Shown: positions 24,981-38,478, numbered from the stretch's first letter. The stretch: DNA of 64,000 nt from Linanthus parryae (GCA_023055425.1 JALGPY010000012.1:12459922-12523921); one strand, 5' to 3'. The notes: generated by a model not told the origin, from the letters alone. Translations and numbers: made by a program.

Positions 24981-26914
24981 ATGGAGCCTGATAATAGTAA
25001 GCAGGCAGTGCCTTCGCAAGAGAACGGATTCCCAAATCAAATTATTGGAAAAAACACGTCCTCAAGATCTTCATCATCATCATCATCATCGTCATCATCG
25101 AGTTACGACCCTCTAAAGGACTTTGATGAAGACGAAAATACGGCTTCCGTCAAAGAATCCGAACATGCCAGTAGTCCTAGTTCATCATCAAGACCGGGAA
25201 TGTTGGTTTTGCCCGAACCTCCTTCTCGGACTCCTGAATGGAGTATGATCAGTGCCTCCCCAAGGACCGGCCCATCACCCTATTTATTATCATCAGCATC
25301 AGAAACAAGTCAACAAAATCAATCCCCGTCGATGGTGCCCGCCGATTACGACCCTTCTCGAATCCCGTCGTCCGTTTTCGCAACCAAACCCGCCACATCA
25401 GCTATGGACTGGAGCGTTGCCTCGAACGAGTCGTTGTTTAGCATTCACATGGGGAACAACAGTTTCTCTAGGGATCATATAGGGAAATCGTGTGAACTTG
25501 ACCTCAACAGCTCGCCGTTTAGCTTGCCGACTGTGGACGAGGAAAGCACCACGGTTAACGCGAAGGAGATAGCTGAAGGGCATTGTCGAAAGGATAGCTC
25601 CCCTCCGGCCGAAGGGGTACGCCTTTCAGTTAGTGCTTCTAATGTTTCGACCGCCAACGCGCGTAGTTCTGCTAGCACTGCCCGCCATTCCGAGGCAAGC
25701 GGGGCCAGCAGACAGTCGTTCGCGTTCCCAGTGTAAGTTATATATTTCTCTTTTCCTGGTTCCTTCCATTTTCAAGGCACACTTGATGCAAGGATAAAGA
25801 AGTGTTATAATAATAATATCGGTATGTGGTAAAAACTGGTCGCCTCCCTTTATATGCCTAAAATCTAATCCCACCATGTAGGTGAGTTTGAATACTAAAT
25901 TCTTAATATCTTCATTTATAAAATGATGTAAACAAATATGTTACATAATCCTCCATATATGATTAATACTTCCTTAATATCAATAAACCTTATAATGCTG
26001 TAGGGTTTCCTGAACCTCAAATTTTTAACCCAGCACCAAACGGATCCTCAGACTATTAATCAAGCTGTTTCATTCCATCACCACGGCCGGAGCTAGAGTG
26101 CAGGTGCCCGTGCCGCACCCTAATCTCAAGAAGCAACAGTCTTACTCATTTATTTAAGAAAAAGATCGATAGCGCCCTTGGTAAAACTTCGAAAATGCCC
26201 CATGTTGATTTAAATCGTATGTTAGCGCCCAGTACTTTTTAGTTGTTGGGTCCGTCCCCAGGCGGATGTATATGGAGACAAGTGAGGACTATAGCCCCTA
26301 CTCAAGTTTTGAAATTTATAATTTTCACCCTATATTTTGTTAATTTAATTACATTAGCTCTCTCACTCAAAGTACTACATATTCGCCTCAACAATTTATA
26401 AAGACTATCATTTAAATCATTAAATTCTTCAAAACTTATCGAAAGATCCATCATTAAAATTGAAATTTTTCTAGCCCACACTGTCAAATTTCTATATCCA
26501 CCCTGTCCGTCCCTGGCAATCACTACCCAGGTTACCAGCCTTCTCCTCATAATTCCATTACGTTGTTCTTGAAAGTGGTATCAACGGCCATAGCGGTTGT
26601 GGAGTGACTGTTCCGCCATGTACTGGACACACTGTAAAGGGAATGATCTTCAAAATTATGATCTCGTTTGTTTGGTTTTAACAAGTGTATTTAACAGACA
26701 GTTTTTGCTAGCATTAACGTATTTTATCTAACCTAATCTATTGTTCAGATTGTCCGGTGAAGGAGGAAGATCTTCAATGAAGGCAGCTTCCAACAGTTCA
26801 AAGTCTAAGCCTCCTGAGGAGGCAGCGCCCGGCACAGAAGCCCCAGAAGTGACGCCTAAAGAACCCGAAACAAGGTGGTACTCCTGCCTCTGCTGTTGCC
26901 CGCGTTGCTGCTGA
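24981..26914 (+). CDS. Serine-rich protein of unknown function with Cys-rich tail
   Basis: Two coding exons, 24981-25732 and 26749-26914, join in phase (GT|A gives Val) to encode 305 residues. The N-terminal part is disordered: a serine run at residues about 29-40, then YDPLKDFDEDEN. A middle block, SNESLFSIHMGNNSFSRDH, is the most conserved-looking element and resembles plant 'serine-rich protein-like' proteins such as Arabidopsis At5g25280. The second exon ends in WYSCLCCCPRCC, a seven-cysteine cluster that could be S-acylated or bind metal (inference). There is no signal peptide or membrane segment. The leader 24000-24980 holds at least one likely intron carrying a SINE. The start is chosen as the first ATG of the long frame. 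The 1,016-bp coding intron contains transposon debris (about 26080-26530). Biochemical function is unknown. Confidence 0.85.
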
Positions 26915-27383
26915 TATAAACCACTCTCTTTAACGCGGTTTATAAACTTCACTAAGAGTTCTCAGTACCTCAAAATCAGTCTTGTTCGTGTTCAATGTAC
27001 ACCGAGTGTTTGATTTTGAGTATGGTGGATGGAAGTTACCCATAACCTGCGTCGACTTCATACGTTAACTCTTGGCGGATGTTCTTCTGATTGTATTAGC
27101 CTTTGCTAAATTCGCACCCGCCCCCATCGCTTTGTCTGTATATTATGGAGATTTAGACAGGGAGTTAAAAATTGCGTTCTTCTTTCTGTATAGTTAATGA
27201 TCATCCTATCGCATGCGATTCAATCTCAGACTCTGTAATGCTAATTGAGCTTATTTTCTGCCTACTCATTTTGGAGGAAAATTCAAGAAAATATTTTGCT
27301 TTTAATATTAAAACGTGTACTTGTTCATCATTATTTAAACAGCGTGATGGAGTCTTGAAGAAGCGAAAGAAGTTATTCATTCG
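26915..27383. other. 3' UTR of the serine-rich gene and intergenic DNA
   Basis: AT-rich, without a recognisable gene. Short frames on both strands show no protein likeness. Confidence 0.5.
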
Positions 27384-27988
27384 TTCTCCTTTTGAAACTC
27401 TGCATTTGAAAGCATTTAAATGAACATTGCAATACGAGAAGACAATGCCCCAACATTTAAGTGCAATGAGGAAATTTAAAGATGAACTCAATATAGATTA
27501 TAAGTTCAACAAAAAAACAAGTGACTATAGATTCCTAGACAAAATTTGGAACTTTGGTAATTATTAGATTATAGTTTCGTTGGGACCAATATATTTACTC
27601 TGGGATTTCAAAAAAGTTATTATCTTATTATTTTATCGATTGGGGTCCAATTTTGTACTTGTCCCAAATTGGGACTGGACATATTTCTCCTTTTGGAACT
27701 CTGCATTTGAAAGCATTTAAATGAACATTGCAATACGAGAAGACAATGCCCCAACATTTAAGTGCAATGAGGAGATTTAAAGATGAACACAATATAGATT
27801 TTAAGTTCAACAAAAAAACAAGTGACTATAGATTCCTAGACAATCTTAGAATTTGAGATTTTTTGGTAATTATTAATTTATAGTTTCGTTGTGACCAATA
27901 TATTTACACTGGGACTTCAAAAAAGTTATTATCTTATTGTTTTATTGATTAGGGTCCGATTTCGTACTTATCTCAAGTTGGGACTGGA
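27384..27988. repeat. Tandem duplication, 2 x about 301 bp
   Basis: 'tctccttttg(a/g)aactctgc' begins both copies (about 27385 and 27686), and both continue through 'gggactggaca'. The copies are highly similar, with few substitutions and small indels. The content ('cgttgggaccaatatattta', 'gggtccaattt') resembles the interior of pogo/Emigrant-type plant elements. No gene. Confidence 0.8.
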
Positions 27989-28070
27989 CAAATTATTAAT
28001 TTTATCGAGGTTATTAATTTTATCGAGGTTATTAATTTATCGGGTATTAATTTATAGAGGTTTTACTGTA
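27989..28070. mobile_element. Right end of an Emigrant/pogo-like element
   Basis: Read on the minus strand, the end at 28045-28068 starts CAGTAAAACCTCTATAA and continues 'attaata', the terminal repeat known from Emigrant-type MITEs, followed by TA (the usual target duplication). Just inside are three 'ttattaatttatcgagg'-like tandem words. The partner left end is not found, so the element is truncated. The 301-bp duplication beside it may be its interior. Confidence 0.6.
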
Positions 28071-28580
28071 TGATGCTCATTATAATAAAAATGCAGATCA
28101 TGATATAAATATATTATTAAGTTCCATCATAGATGATATTATGGATCACGGAACCTTTAATCGATATCTGATCAATTTATAAACGGATCCAAAATACTCC
28201 ATTAAGGTCGGATCATGCCTGATATCGTACCACATCGGATCTAATTACAATCTTATATAGAAACAATTTTCTTCTAATATTTGTTCTTCATATCAAATTT
28301 TTTGTCTTAGAGATTTAATATTTGTTCTTCACATCAAATACTTTCTTTTAGAGAAATGTTAGGGACCCCACCAATGTCAATGTAAAATTAGAAACGTGAA
28401 TACTCTTTTAGCTTGATTGCATAGGTGTGGAAGGAAAGAAGGAGGTTCTGATAGTCTGTGCGTTGTATGGTAATAATGTCAATTAATATATAATAAGTTG
28501 GATGAAACCAATATAAGAACCTAACCATATTACTATTTTAACTTCTTTTTGTAAACTCAATTAAATACCTTTGGATGACA
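28071..28580. other. Non-coding, AT-rich
   Basis: No gene or terminal repeats are recognised. A short duplicated phrase 'tttgttcttca(c/t)atcaaat' occurs near 28280 and 28322. Confidence 0.4.
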
Positions 28581-28820
28581 ATTTTAAAATCACTGGTGAT
28601 TTCATGGAGACGCTCTCATGGTAACTCCCATGAAAACCCGACGTGGCACAATTTATGCCACTCAATCTTTACTATATTTTGATCAAATGATTGCAAGTGA
28701 AATGTGATTAACGTTTAATGGACAAAAAGATTGAATTTTGTTTGTCCCATATTATGCCACATAGGGTCTCATGGGAGTTATCATGAGAATGTCCCCATGA
28801 TATCACCACTCTTTTAGAAT
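28581..28820. mobile_element. Foldback element with arms of about 65 bp
   Basis: The left arm (28581 to about 28650: 'ggtgatttcatggaga', 'tctcatggtaactcccatga') is the imperfect reverse complement of the right arm (about 28752-28820: 'tctcatgggagttatcatga', 'ccccatgatatcacc'). The 100-bp centre is AT-rich. A MITE-like hairpin with no coding capacity and no sure target duplication. Confidence 0.7.
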
Positions 28821-29091
28821 TAGTCCTTCACGATCCTAAAAAAAAAAGAAAAATCCTTCACGTGGAACAACTCAAGCTTAGGCATAAGATATTTAATTTA
28901 TATTGATACCCGTTACATGATTGTGAAATTAAAATATAGCATTGTAGTTTTGTACCTAACTCTCTTTACAATGTTGAGAATTTTATTCTAAAAGAAAATA
29001 TCAAAATTTTACCCATCTTTTTGTGACTAAGTGATATAATAAAATAGGTAGCAAAAGGATATCAATGAACTACTAAGATAGGTCGATTAGT

Positions 29092-29256
29092 GCAGTTATC
29101 CGCAACTCTGAAGCAAAGTTTGTTGGTGGCCAAGTGAAGCGCATCTCTCATAGTTGGACAACACTTATTGCCGAGTTAGAAGCCATCCTTCTTGGGCTGG
29201 AATTCGCTAGAGGAATGCGAGCTTCGAAGGTCATTATTGAATCTGACTCTCATTGG
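29092..29256 (+). pseudogene. RNase H-like fragment (LINE or RVT_3-type)
   Basis: An open frame reads AVIRNSEAKFVGG, then LIAELEAILLGLEFARGM and VIIESDS. This is the AE-LEA-A-L-GL pattern with the following E-D residues of plant RNase H-like (RVT_3) domains. Only part of the domain is present, with no start or stop and a stop a few codons upstream. It is a fragment of a LINE or of an RNase H-like gene. Confidence 0.65.
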
Positions 29257-29509
29257 TACATCTACCTACCTGTATATAAAAGAAGACGTTGGCCATGACA
29301 CGTAAGCGCCACGTCAGCTATTTTGCATGCGTGGACCACTAGCGGCCAGCCAACTCGGCTGAAAATTGGGTGTAAATAATAATTACCTAATTTCCCTAAC
29401 CTTGCCTCCCCATTTGCATCTCTATCAAGGAGAGTGTACTGCCATTAACAGTCTAGCAAGGGAATTTTTTTTGGACCTACTGTTCACCCAGCTTTCCATT
29501 CCTTCCTAA

Positions 29510-32500
29510 ATATCTGATTTTTGGGTGACTTGTCAAAGCAAGCTAAAAAATAATGAAATATGGATCTTGACCCACTAGAAAGTATATGATATTTTCCGCA
29601 TTAATTGTGAGGCTATTAATTCGTAAAAAATAGTGGGAGATATATTTAATAATCTAGTCATTATTAAATGTAGATTATTGTTCGGAGATACTAAAATTGC
29701 ATATTTCTCATTTTGTAATATCCCAATGTCAAACAAACAACAAACATCGACACCATCCATGTGTTCTGTCCTTGAGAAGGACAAGTTGACTGGAGCCAAT
29801 TTTCTAGACTGGTACAGAAACTTGAGAATTGCTCTCAAGCAAGAAAAGAAGTTGTACATCTTAGACAAACCTGTTCCACATGCACCAGCTGAAGATGTTG
29901 TTCTAGCTACCGTAAGGCACATCAGAAAATCGTGGATGATAATGATGATGTGACTTGTATCATGCTTTGGACCATGAACTCTGAGCTTCAGACGCAACAT
30001 GAGAACATTGAGGCATATGATATGATCGTACATTTGAGGCAGCTCTTTCAGGAGCAGGCAAGGCATGAGCGGTATGAAGTATCTAAAGAACTGATCAAGT
30101 ACAGTCTGTCAGAGGGGAACCCAGTCGGGCCTCCTGGACTCCGTATGATCGGATACATAGAGAATCTCGAGAGTTTAGGCTTCGACCAAGAGTTGGCCAC
30201 TGATCTCATCTTACAATCGTTGTTGGATAGCTATAGTCAGTTCATCATGAACTAAAATATGAATGAGATCAACAAAAATATTCCAGACCTGCTCAATATG
30301 TTGAGGACCAATGAACAGAGCATTAACAAAGGCAAAGGCAAGGCCATAATGATGGTCAATAAAGAGAAGAGCAAGTGAGTTTCTTCCACCTCGAAAAGAA
30401 AGACCAAGCAAGTTGCAAAATCCAAAGAAGTTGCCTTAAAGCCTGCCGTTCGCGTCTCTAAGGGCGCATGTCCCTATTGTAGTCACACAGGCCACTGAAA
30501 TAGGAACTGCCCAAAGAATCTGGAAGATAAAAGACTCGGAATAGTGATCCTACCACCACCAAGTATTTTTTTATAGATGTCAATTTGTCTATCTCTTCAT
30601 ATTGGGCATTGGATATTGGATGTGGATCTCACATTTGTCGAAATGTGCAGGATTTAAAGAGAAGTAGACGATTGGCTAAGAGGAGATAAACTTACGCGTT
30701 GGAAATGGAGCAAGAGTTGCTGCATTATTCGTAAGCATTTATGAGTTACCTTTACCTTCAGGAATTATTTTAGAATTAGACAATTACTAATATGTGTATG
30801 CTATGAGCAGAAACATTATTTTTATTTCTTGTTTGGACGAGAAATGTTTTTATATTAAAATAAGGGACAAGTGTTGCTCCATTTGTTTTGATAGTATGCA
30901 CTATTGCATTTCTATTTTGTCTACTGGACTATATACCCTTGATCTAAATAATTCTATCTATAATATAAATACAAAGAGGATTAAAACTAACGATTTAAAT
31001 CCTACTTATCTATGACACTGTCGTTTCGGTCATATAGACGAGAAGCACATTTCTAGACTCCATAAGGATGGATTTCTAGACCCATTTGATTATGAATAAT
31101 ATAAAACATGTGAATTTTGTTTATTAGGAAAAATACCAAAGTCCATTTTCAATAAGAAATGTGAGAGGACTAGTGAGCTATTGACACTCATACATACTGA
31201 TGTGTGTGGACCATTTTCCACGCCCGCCAGAGGTGGTTATCTTTATTTTATTACATTTACTGATGATTTCAGTAGATATGGATTTGTATACCTTATGAAT
31301 GCCAAATCTGAATCCTTTGAAAGGTTCAGAGAATTCAAGAATGAAGTAGAGAAGCAAATTGGGAAAAGTATTAAGGCTCTACGATGGTGTCGTGGAGGAG
31401 AATACTTAAGCCAAGAGTTCGACGACTATCTTAGAGAGTGTGGGTTCTTGTCTCAACTCACTCCACCCGGAACGCCACAGTGGAATAGCGTGTTCGAGAG
31501 GAGAAATAGCACCCTGTTGGACATGGTGCGGTCTATGATGTTTCAAACAGATCTTCCAATATCATTTTGGGGACATGCTCTAATGACTGCAACTTTTACC
31601 ATTAACTGTGTTCCATCCAAATCAGTCATGAATACACGATATGAGATATGGATTGCGAGGCGTCCCATAGTGTCATTTATGAAGATTTGGGGTTGCGAAA
31701 TCTATGTAAAGCGTTTCAAATAGACAAGCTCGGACCCAAGTCGGATAAGTGTAAGTTTGTGGAATATCCTAAGGAAACGAAAGGATATTATTTCTACAAT
31801 TCAATCGAGAACAAAGTGTATGTTGCTCGGAACGGTGTGTTTCTAGAAAGAGAGTTTGTCTCTAAAGAAGCCAGTGGGAGGAATGTAGAACTTGAAGAAT
31901 TTCAAGAACCACAAAACACGAATCCTACAATGGGACATAAGCAGGAACCACAAGATGTTGTTGAGCAACCTGCTCAAGCAACACAAGAGATTCGTAGGTC
32001 TAGTACGGTATGTCAGGATCCAGAGAGGTATGCACTTCTCGTGAATGAGACCGGTGACGTACCACTCATGGATGATGAGCATGCTACCTATGGAGAGGCC
32101 ATGAAAGGGCCGGACTCTAAGAAATGGTTTGAGGCCATGAGATCCGAAATGGAATCCATGTACACCAACAAAGTATGGAATTTGGTGGAACCACCCGAAG
32201 GGGCTCAACCCATAGGGTGAAAGTGGGTATTCAAGAAGAAGACCGACATGGATGGCTATGTAGTAGCCTACAAGGTCCGATCGGTGCCAAAAGGATTCAG
32301 AAAGATTCATGGTATTTACTATGACGAAATTTTTTCCCTAGTCGCGATGACCAAATCCATTCATATCTTACTTGCTATTGCAGCTAATCACGACTATTAG
32401 ATTTGGCAGATGGATGTCAGATCAGCGTTCTGTATGGAAACCTCCTTGAGAATGTGTACATGACACAACCAAAGGGCTTTGAGGATCCAGAGTATGCAAA

Positions 32501-33066
32501 CAAAGTATGTAATGGATTGAAGCAAGCTTCTAGGAGTTGGAATCTGTGTTTTGATGAAGCGGTCAAAGAGTTTGGCTTCATCGAGAACGAAGATGAACCT
32601 TGTGTCTACAAGAAGATTAGAGGGAGTTCTGTCGTGTTTATGGTCTTGTATGTGGATGACCTTCTACTCACTGGAAACAACATTCCTACCTTGCAATATG
32701 TTAAAGATTGGCTAGGGAAGTGTTTCTCAATGAAGGACTTAGGGGATGCATCTTATAGACTTGGTATCAAGATCTATAGGGATATATATAGGAAGCTGCT
32801 CAACCTAAGCCAAAATACATATATAGACAAGGTATTGAAATGGTTCAACATGCATGACTTAAAGAAAGGATTCTTGCCCATGTCACATGGAGTCACCCTT
32901 ACAAAGGCCAACTGTCCATCCAATCATATTGAGAAAGACCGCATGAGTAAGATTACATACGCGTCGGCTATTGGATATATCATGTATGCCATGATATGTA
33001 CTAGACGAGATCTGTCATATGCGTCGAGTATGGCAAGGAGATACCAGTCCAATCCGGGTGAGAGTT
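29510..33066 (+). mobile_element. Decayed Ty1/copia retroelement (copia A), 3' part lost
   Basis: It starts inside an untranslated leader homologous to that of the intact element at 53482-61992 ('gggtgacttg', 'cccactagaaa', 'tagtgggag'). It runs through gag (ATG 29726; FLDWYRNLRI), remains of the zinc knuckle near 30475-30510 (its His-containing half is followed by a stop), pre-integrase, and integrase (31181-31723: HTDVCGPF; second Asp replaced in LRWCRGGEY; the Glu kept in FERRN). Reverse transcriptase follows (32403-33066: YVDDLLLTGNN). Many frameshifts and stops are present. The coding sequence stops at 33066, exactly where the LARD begins; RNase H and both LTRs are missing. Confidence 0.9.
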
Positions 33067-35951
33067 GACACAATTTCTTACGTGTATGGGCAATTGGATG
33101 GTCAAGTAATATAGGGGTGGTATTTCAACCCCGAGTTATCGACCCCACGAGGAAAGATTTTAGATTATTTAATTAGTTATTAGCTCAGAATACAGTACAA
33201 GGAGGAAATAATTGTGATTAAAAATGTTGTCACCCTCAAACAAGTGACTAAAATGAATTAACAAGCTAAACTAATATTTTGGGTTTTTCTTGAAGAATAT
33301 GGAGAACAACTAGGTGATCTATGGATCCCATAGGGTTTTAGACAGTTCCGGATAATCTACCGAAACACACTATCATCTAATTAGTTTTACCAGGTAATAG
33401 CACTGACAATCTCCTCTCGGTCTCGAGTCATTCTACCTATCGGTCTACTACGGGTCATGTTGGTCCACAAACGTCCCCCGATATGGTTCTAACTGCCTAA
33501 CGTTAAGCTGATCACTGGGTCCTATTGGCCCACCAATGCCCAACGCTACACAATCGAATCTACCCTCACACGACTAGTCCAATCATCTCACTTTTCAGTC
33601 TCAATGATTCAGGACTAATTTCTTATTCTCGTTCGTATCAAGGTAAAGTATCTCTCGAGCACCCATCTAGAACGCTAGCCTAACCGGGTAGCTACCCCGT
33701 TTACGATAAGTATTAAGTTCAGAACAAGAGATACAACTAATACGATAATAGTCTTTAAGCTCACGATTCATCTAACATATTTATTCATCTTCCCAACGTT
33801 GTTCTTGTCACCCTAGACATGTCAATATCCCTAAGAATTCAAGATGTACAATAATCGAAGAAGAACAATACGATTGAATGAATCGAAACATGAATCAGCC
33901 TTGTATCCGGAAAATTTTCTAGTTCATAACTCTAGGTTCATCTCCATAGAACCTAGAAAATAAATATAGCTATGTGAAAAAGGGAGTAAGCAGGTAAAAA
34001 TGCAGTACAAATACTCTCGAAGGGGGGGGGTTGAATAGAGTATGCAAACTTTTTGCAAAACTTGCAAGAATAAAAGTTTCTGTGAAGTAGTAAAGAAGTT
34101 CACGGTCTTGAAACAAGTTTCAAGCCTATAAAGTGGAAAACATATTTATGTAAGACACACAAGTCTATTCCAAGGCCTTGAAAAGAGTTTCAAACCCTTG
34201 AAATGAGACTAGTTTGAAAGTTGTGCAAACCAAAATAAAAGAGAGATAGATGAATGCAAGAGACACAAGATATATAGAGTTCAGTCCACTTGGACCTACG
34301 TCTCTACCTCAGGGATCTTCTCCCTGCAGGATTTTCAACACAATTCTTATTAATCAAAAGCTAAGCCCTAGATCTCAAGCATAGAGATATGCCTTACTCT
34401 GTTACGGCTTGTGGTTCTCACTAACCTATCTCGTACCTGCTCTAGCTGACTGGTTAACTAAGAATTTTCTATTGTTCACCTTGAACAATCCTTGATAATG
34501 AGAGCTAGAAGTAGTATATGAATGATATAAAAATTAAGTATAGAACTGAAGAACACAGGAATTGAAACTGTAGTGAGAATGCAGTGTTCTTCTGAGAGTA
34601 GGATTGAGAGAATGATTTTCTTCTTTGATGCTTGATAACCCTTGATTGCGTCTCTATTTTTTTCCGTTGATTTGTGTCTTAAATGCTTCGTATTGAGCTC
34701 CATTTATACTGCTCAAATGATCAGCAAATCTTCCTGATTTTCAGCAACAAAGTTTCCTGTTTATTAGGTAACAAATTTGACTTCACTAATAGTCTTCTCC
34801 AACGGATAGTTGATCAGAATCTTCAAAGATATTGAGCTGATCTTGTCTTTAAATGAGAAGCTTTCATGAGTATTTGATTGATTACAGAATCACAATCTCT
34901 CAGTATTTCCTTTCCTGCAAAACTCAGGTTAGGAAACCAACCCTGTAAAATAGGAATTGAACTTTCCCTGCAAAACTAAGTCAAACAGATTAATCAGATG
35001 AAGTCTAAGTGAATTAAAGCTTTTGTTTTTCATCATCAAGTAATAACTGAACAATTATAGGGGTGAGAGAGTTAGAATAAGATCAGAAGAACTCCCCCTT
35101 AGCATATGCATACAAGGCAGACAGTTTCTGCGCTTTGAATGTTAATTCAAGGCTTTGAAAACTGTTCCAAGGCCTTGAAATAGCTCTGCTATTTCAATCC
35201 TGTGAAACCTGTGAACTTACACTATGCATAAAGCAACTAAACAACAAGATTTTCTCCATACAATTTATGAAAAGAGAAGAGAAAGAAATCATACGGTGAA
35301 ATCGGCAAGCTTTGAAGAATCCGTGCAATCCCCAAACTCCAAGCTACTCTCTAATGGTGTCCCGTGCGTGTTTGTCTGCCTCCTAGGTCTGTTACCCATT
35401 TTTTACCAGTTGGGGACGAGTTTTAAAGTGATTTCGCCGAAATTGCACTTCAGCCCCTCCAGTTTGTAATTCTCGGACATAATTGTAAGCTAATCTTGCG
35501 CGGGCCATTACTCTCTCCTCCGGAATCGTCTTTGGGGCTACCATATATCGTTGGAAATCCGAGGATGTCTACTTTCCAATGGAGCAGGCCTTGCTACAAA
35601 ATTCATTTCGGATTTTCCTGAGAATTGATAAGAGTGCAGGCTGGTCATCCTAGTTCCCCCAACTTGGCTTCCCTTCACTCCACTTGAGCTCCCGTTCTTT
35701 CCGAAGTTCGTTTCATGCCTCCTACTAACCTATTAGCATCCTTTCCTATCACGAAAACATTAAAAAACATACAAAGCGATCATATTTTAAAAATAACATC
35801 TAAGTATGCATAGAAACGCCCGGACTAACAATATAGCACATATGATGCATCAAGTGATAAAAAATGAAGCATTTTCTCTTCAATTGTGCTCAATTATCTC
35901 ATTTTAATGTGGAAAATGGAAATAAGATATAGCTCCTAAAAGGCGCTATCA
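33067..35951 (-). repeat. 3' LTR of the LARD, carrying a nested insertion
   Basis: It begins TGACACAATTTC and ends GGCGCTATCA on the plus strand. 33067 to about 33727 aligns with 39477-40133 at high similarity ('ggtggtatttcaaccccgag', 'gtctactacgggtc'). About 34010-35225 looks foreign, so the original LTR would have been about 1.7 kb. Confidence 0.75.
34010..35225. mobile_element. Probable solo LTR nested in the LARD LTR
   Basis: Foreign-looking sequence opens with a G run ('gaaggggggggg') and contains several 'aaggccttgaaa/ttgaaacaagtttcaa' words and 'agttcagtccacttggacc', a phrase style typical of copia LTRs. The ends near 34001 (TGCAGTAC) and 35228 (ACTATGCA) are compatible with TG...CA, but no convincing target duplication is seen. 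Limits are approximate. Confidence 0.4.
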
Positions 35952-37379
35952 AATTTCCCCACACTTACTCTTTCTCGTCCCGAGCAACAACCTGCTTCAC
36001 AACCCACTGATGCATCTATCTTTACTAGTCAGGTGACACAAACGAATCACACACACGACTATGCAATCTGCATGCTTTGTACAATGCAACTCGATTATAA
36101 TACAATGCAACAAAGTAAAAGAACATATTCTTTTCTTTCTGCGAGATTGGGCAACCTCTCTATCCTAAACCGAAAGTCATCAAATCCTCACTAGCCGAAT
36201 TTGAAATTTCACAACCAATAGCAAGAAATTATATATGGTGATCATTTGCACAAACTCACTAAGGCGTCCCCAAACATCCACCAAATATATCCATGACACG
36301 ACACGTCTTTTAACTCGAAGCGTATATGCATCTCAAGCTCTAAATGATCTTCCTACGCCAAGTTATTTGAGGTTTTCAAACCCTCTTAGCTGTTATTGCT
36401 TTGAATGCAAATTGTCCCAAATCTGAGAGACACAACTCCTGTGTTCTACGACTTGACTTTAGTTTCCCTCTTAAGCTCTACGTTGGATTGAATCCAAATT
36501 TTTCTTGCACACGGAAGCACATTAGCTTGTTTCACCTTTGAAGCTCAATTTTAGATTTTTTCATTTTTTTTTATTATTATTATTCTCCTCTGTTTTTACA
36601 ACTGTGCAATAGAGCTTAAGATTGTGGGCTTTTTAGGATTTTCTCTTAGAATCACCGCAAGGGATGGTGGTGTACGCTCCCGACTTCACTTCGGCTAAGA
36701 CTCGTACCACTTAGAACCGACTCTACACGTAGGTCCACCCCAATTTCTAAGAGTTGGTGGAAACGGAATAATCAATCACTTAGAGACTTAATTCTCCTAG
36801 CACAATAAAGGAGTCAAAAGTATGCCCGTAATCTACCTTCACCTTTCCCTAGATACCTAGGACATCCCTTCGTGAGACTCGCACACAAGATACTAAAATT
36901 AGGGTATCCTTAGCACGGTGCTTCCTACTCTCATGAGATCATTCACTGGACTCTCTTAGGTTTCTAGGTCTTAAGTTGCCCTTTCTCAAATTTTTAATGT
37001 TTACGACTTTTTTTTTGAATTTCAAGTTTTTCATTTTTTTCCTAGACTCTATATGAAACTGGCAAACTCGACTACACACAACGTTTGTGTAGGGTGACTC
37101 AATAAGTAAAAGTGCAAACAAAATGCATAATTTAAACTAATCACCACAATACGACAATATAATACAAACACGACACTACTGCACAATACTCACAATACGA
37201 ACATAAACTACATGTAACGAGGCGATGCAAACAAGACATGGCTAGAAAAGGTAGACATAACCCCCCCCCCCCCCACACACACACTTGAGATAATTATTGT
37301 CCTCAATGAATTTAGAGAGTAACCCAAAGGAAACAATCCCCAAGTGCAAGGAGTGAAGAGTCAAAAATTCAAGTGTTGC
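35952..37379 (-). other. LARD interior, non-coding part
   Basis: From the polypurine tract inward. No domain of any retroelement protein is recognised on either strand. It contains an A/T-rich stretch (36540-36600) and a C15/(CA)n run at 37261-37284. Confidence 0.5.
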
Positions 37380-37525
37380 AGAGCATTTCGGCCCGAAATG
37401 AACCATGTCGCGCGAAATGCATTTCGGCCCGAAATGGATTTTCAATTTTCAAAAGGGGGGGGTAGTTTTATTTCGTGTGAAATGCTGCCGATTTTTTAAA
37501 GTATTGGGGCATTTCGTGCGAAATC
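37380..37525. repeat. Cluster of short palindromes (CATTTCG...CGAAATG)
   Basis: CATTTCGGCCCGAAATG occurs at about 37384-37400 and 37419-37435. Variants 'cgcgcgaaatg', 'tttcgtgtgaaatg' and 'catttcgtgcgaaat' lie between and after them. Five related hairpin-forming words fit in 140 bp inside the LARD. Confidence 0.7.
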
Positions 37526-38010
37526 CCCTGGGAACTCACCTCTTTTTCTGCATTCTTTTCCAATTACTGGACACTGAGGCTCACTCTACACCTCAAGAAG
37601 GGGAACCCAACACCTATGCTTGCTCTTGCATTCCTGCACACTCAATTCAAATGTCAAAACTCTCCTATCATCTCTCAAAATAATTATGGAGAACTAGATA
37701 CAAAACAAAACAAAATAGCAAATATCCTACTCTACATTGGGTTGCCTCCCAAGAAGCGCTTGTAATTTAAGGTCGAGGGCCCGACCCGATTACCTCAACC
37801 GACAAGGATAGTGGATGATATTTTAACTCTCCACTTCTTCTTCTTTCACCATATTTTCTTAATAAGCCTTTTCTCACAAGCACCCCTGTGGTCTAACGAT
37901 GATGGACAATTGTGGAAGTTGACTCCTTTCATCTTACACTTTGTCTTCTTGATCAACCTCCGCAACATGCCACTGGGCTCAAATGGAACTATGGCCATGA
38001 AATCATCCCA

Positions 38011-38478
38011 TTAGTACCTCTCTGGTGCTAAATGCTCTTCAAATGACACATGCATCTTGCGATGCAGATTCTCGTCTTGCTCCATCCTAGCTATCAGTGT
38101 TCTTTGCATTTCTAGGATAGCTGGTAGCCAATGAGGTTCATCCGAATAATCCTCTTGTGATGGTGACCATAGAGGCTCAATTAGAGGCTCAATGTGTGAC
38201 ATAGGTTCCTCTTGTGGCTCTTGTGTAACCATGGACATCCGTGTGATGCGCGCTTGGATCTCCTCCATAATATTGTGCAAGTCTATCATACAGGATGATG
38301 AGTACTCTTGATGCTGATGAAGATGTGATGGATCGAATATGCATGCGTCTTCATACTTGTGATTCTTCTTGCATTTATAGCACCAAATCATTGAGCATGT
38401 GCCATCTGTGTGCCAAATAGCACAATAGTAGGGGTAATTAGAGATCCCCTCATAATAACCTTTGCTATGCATGCTCAT
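38011..38478 (-). CDS. LARD-encoded Cys-rich protein, copy 2 (unknown)
   Basis: The open frame from ATG 38478 (MSMHSKGYY) ends at 38011. Features: WHTDGTCSMIWCYKCKKNH (cysteines and a histidine in a possible zinc-binding spacing), a His/Gln stretch, an acidic Pro/Glu middle (EPLIEPLWSPSQEDYSDEPH), and a helical, charged end (MQRTLIARMEQDENLHRKMH). A good splice acceptor (ttttgcag, about 38503-38510) lies just upstream, so the protein may be made from a spliced transcript. Composition is reminiscent of the N-terminal part of some gypsy Gag proteins, but no domain is recognised. Confidence 0.45.
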   Translation of the reverse strand: MSMHSKGYYEGISNYPYYCAIWHTDGTCSMIWCYKCKKNHKYEDACIFDPSHLHQHQEYSSSCMIDLHNIMEEIQARITRMSMVTQEPQEEPMSHIEPLIEPLWSPSQEDYSDEPHWLPAILEMQRTLIARMEQDENLHRKMHVSFEEHLAPERY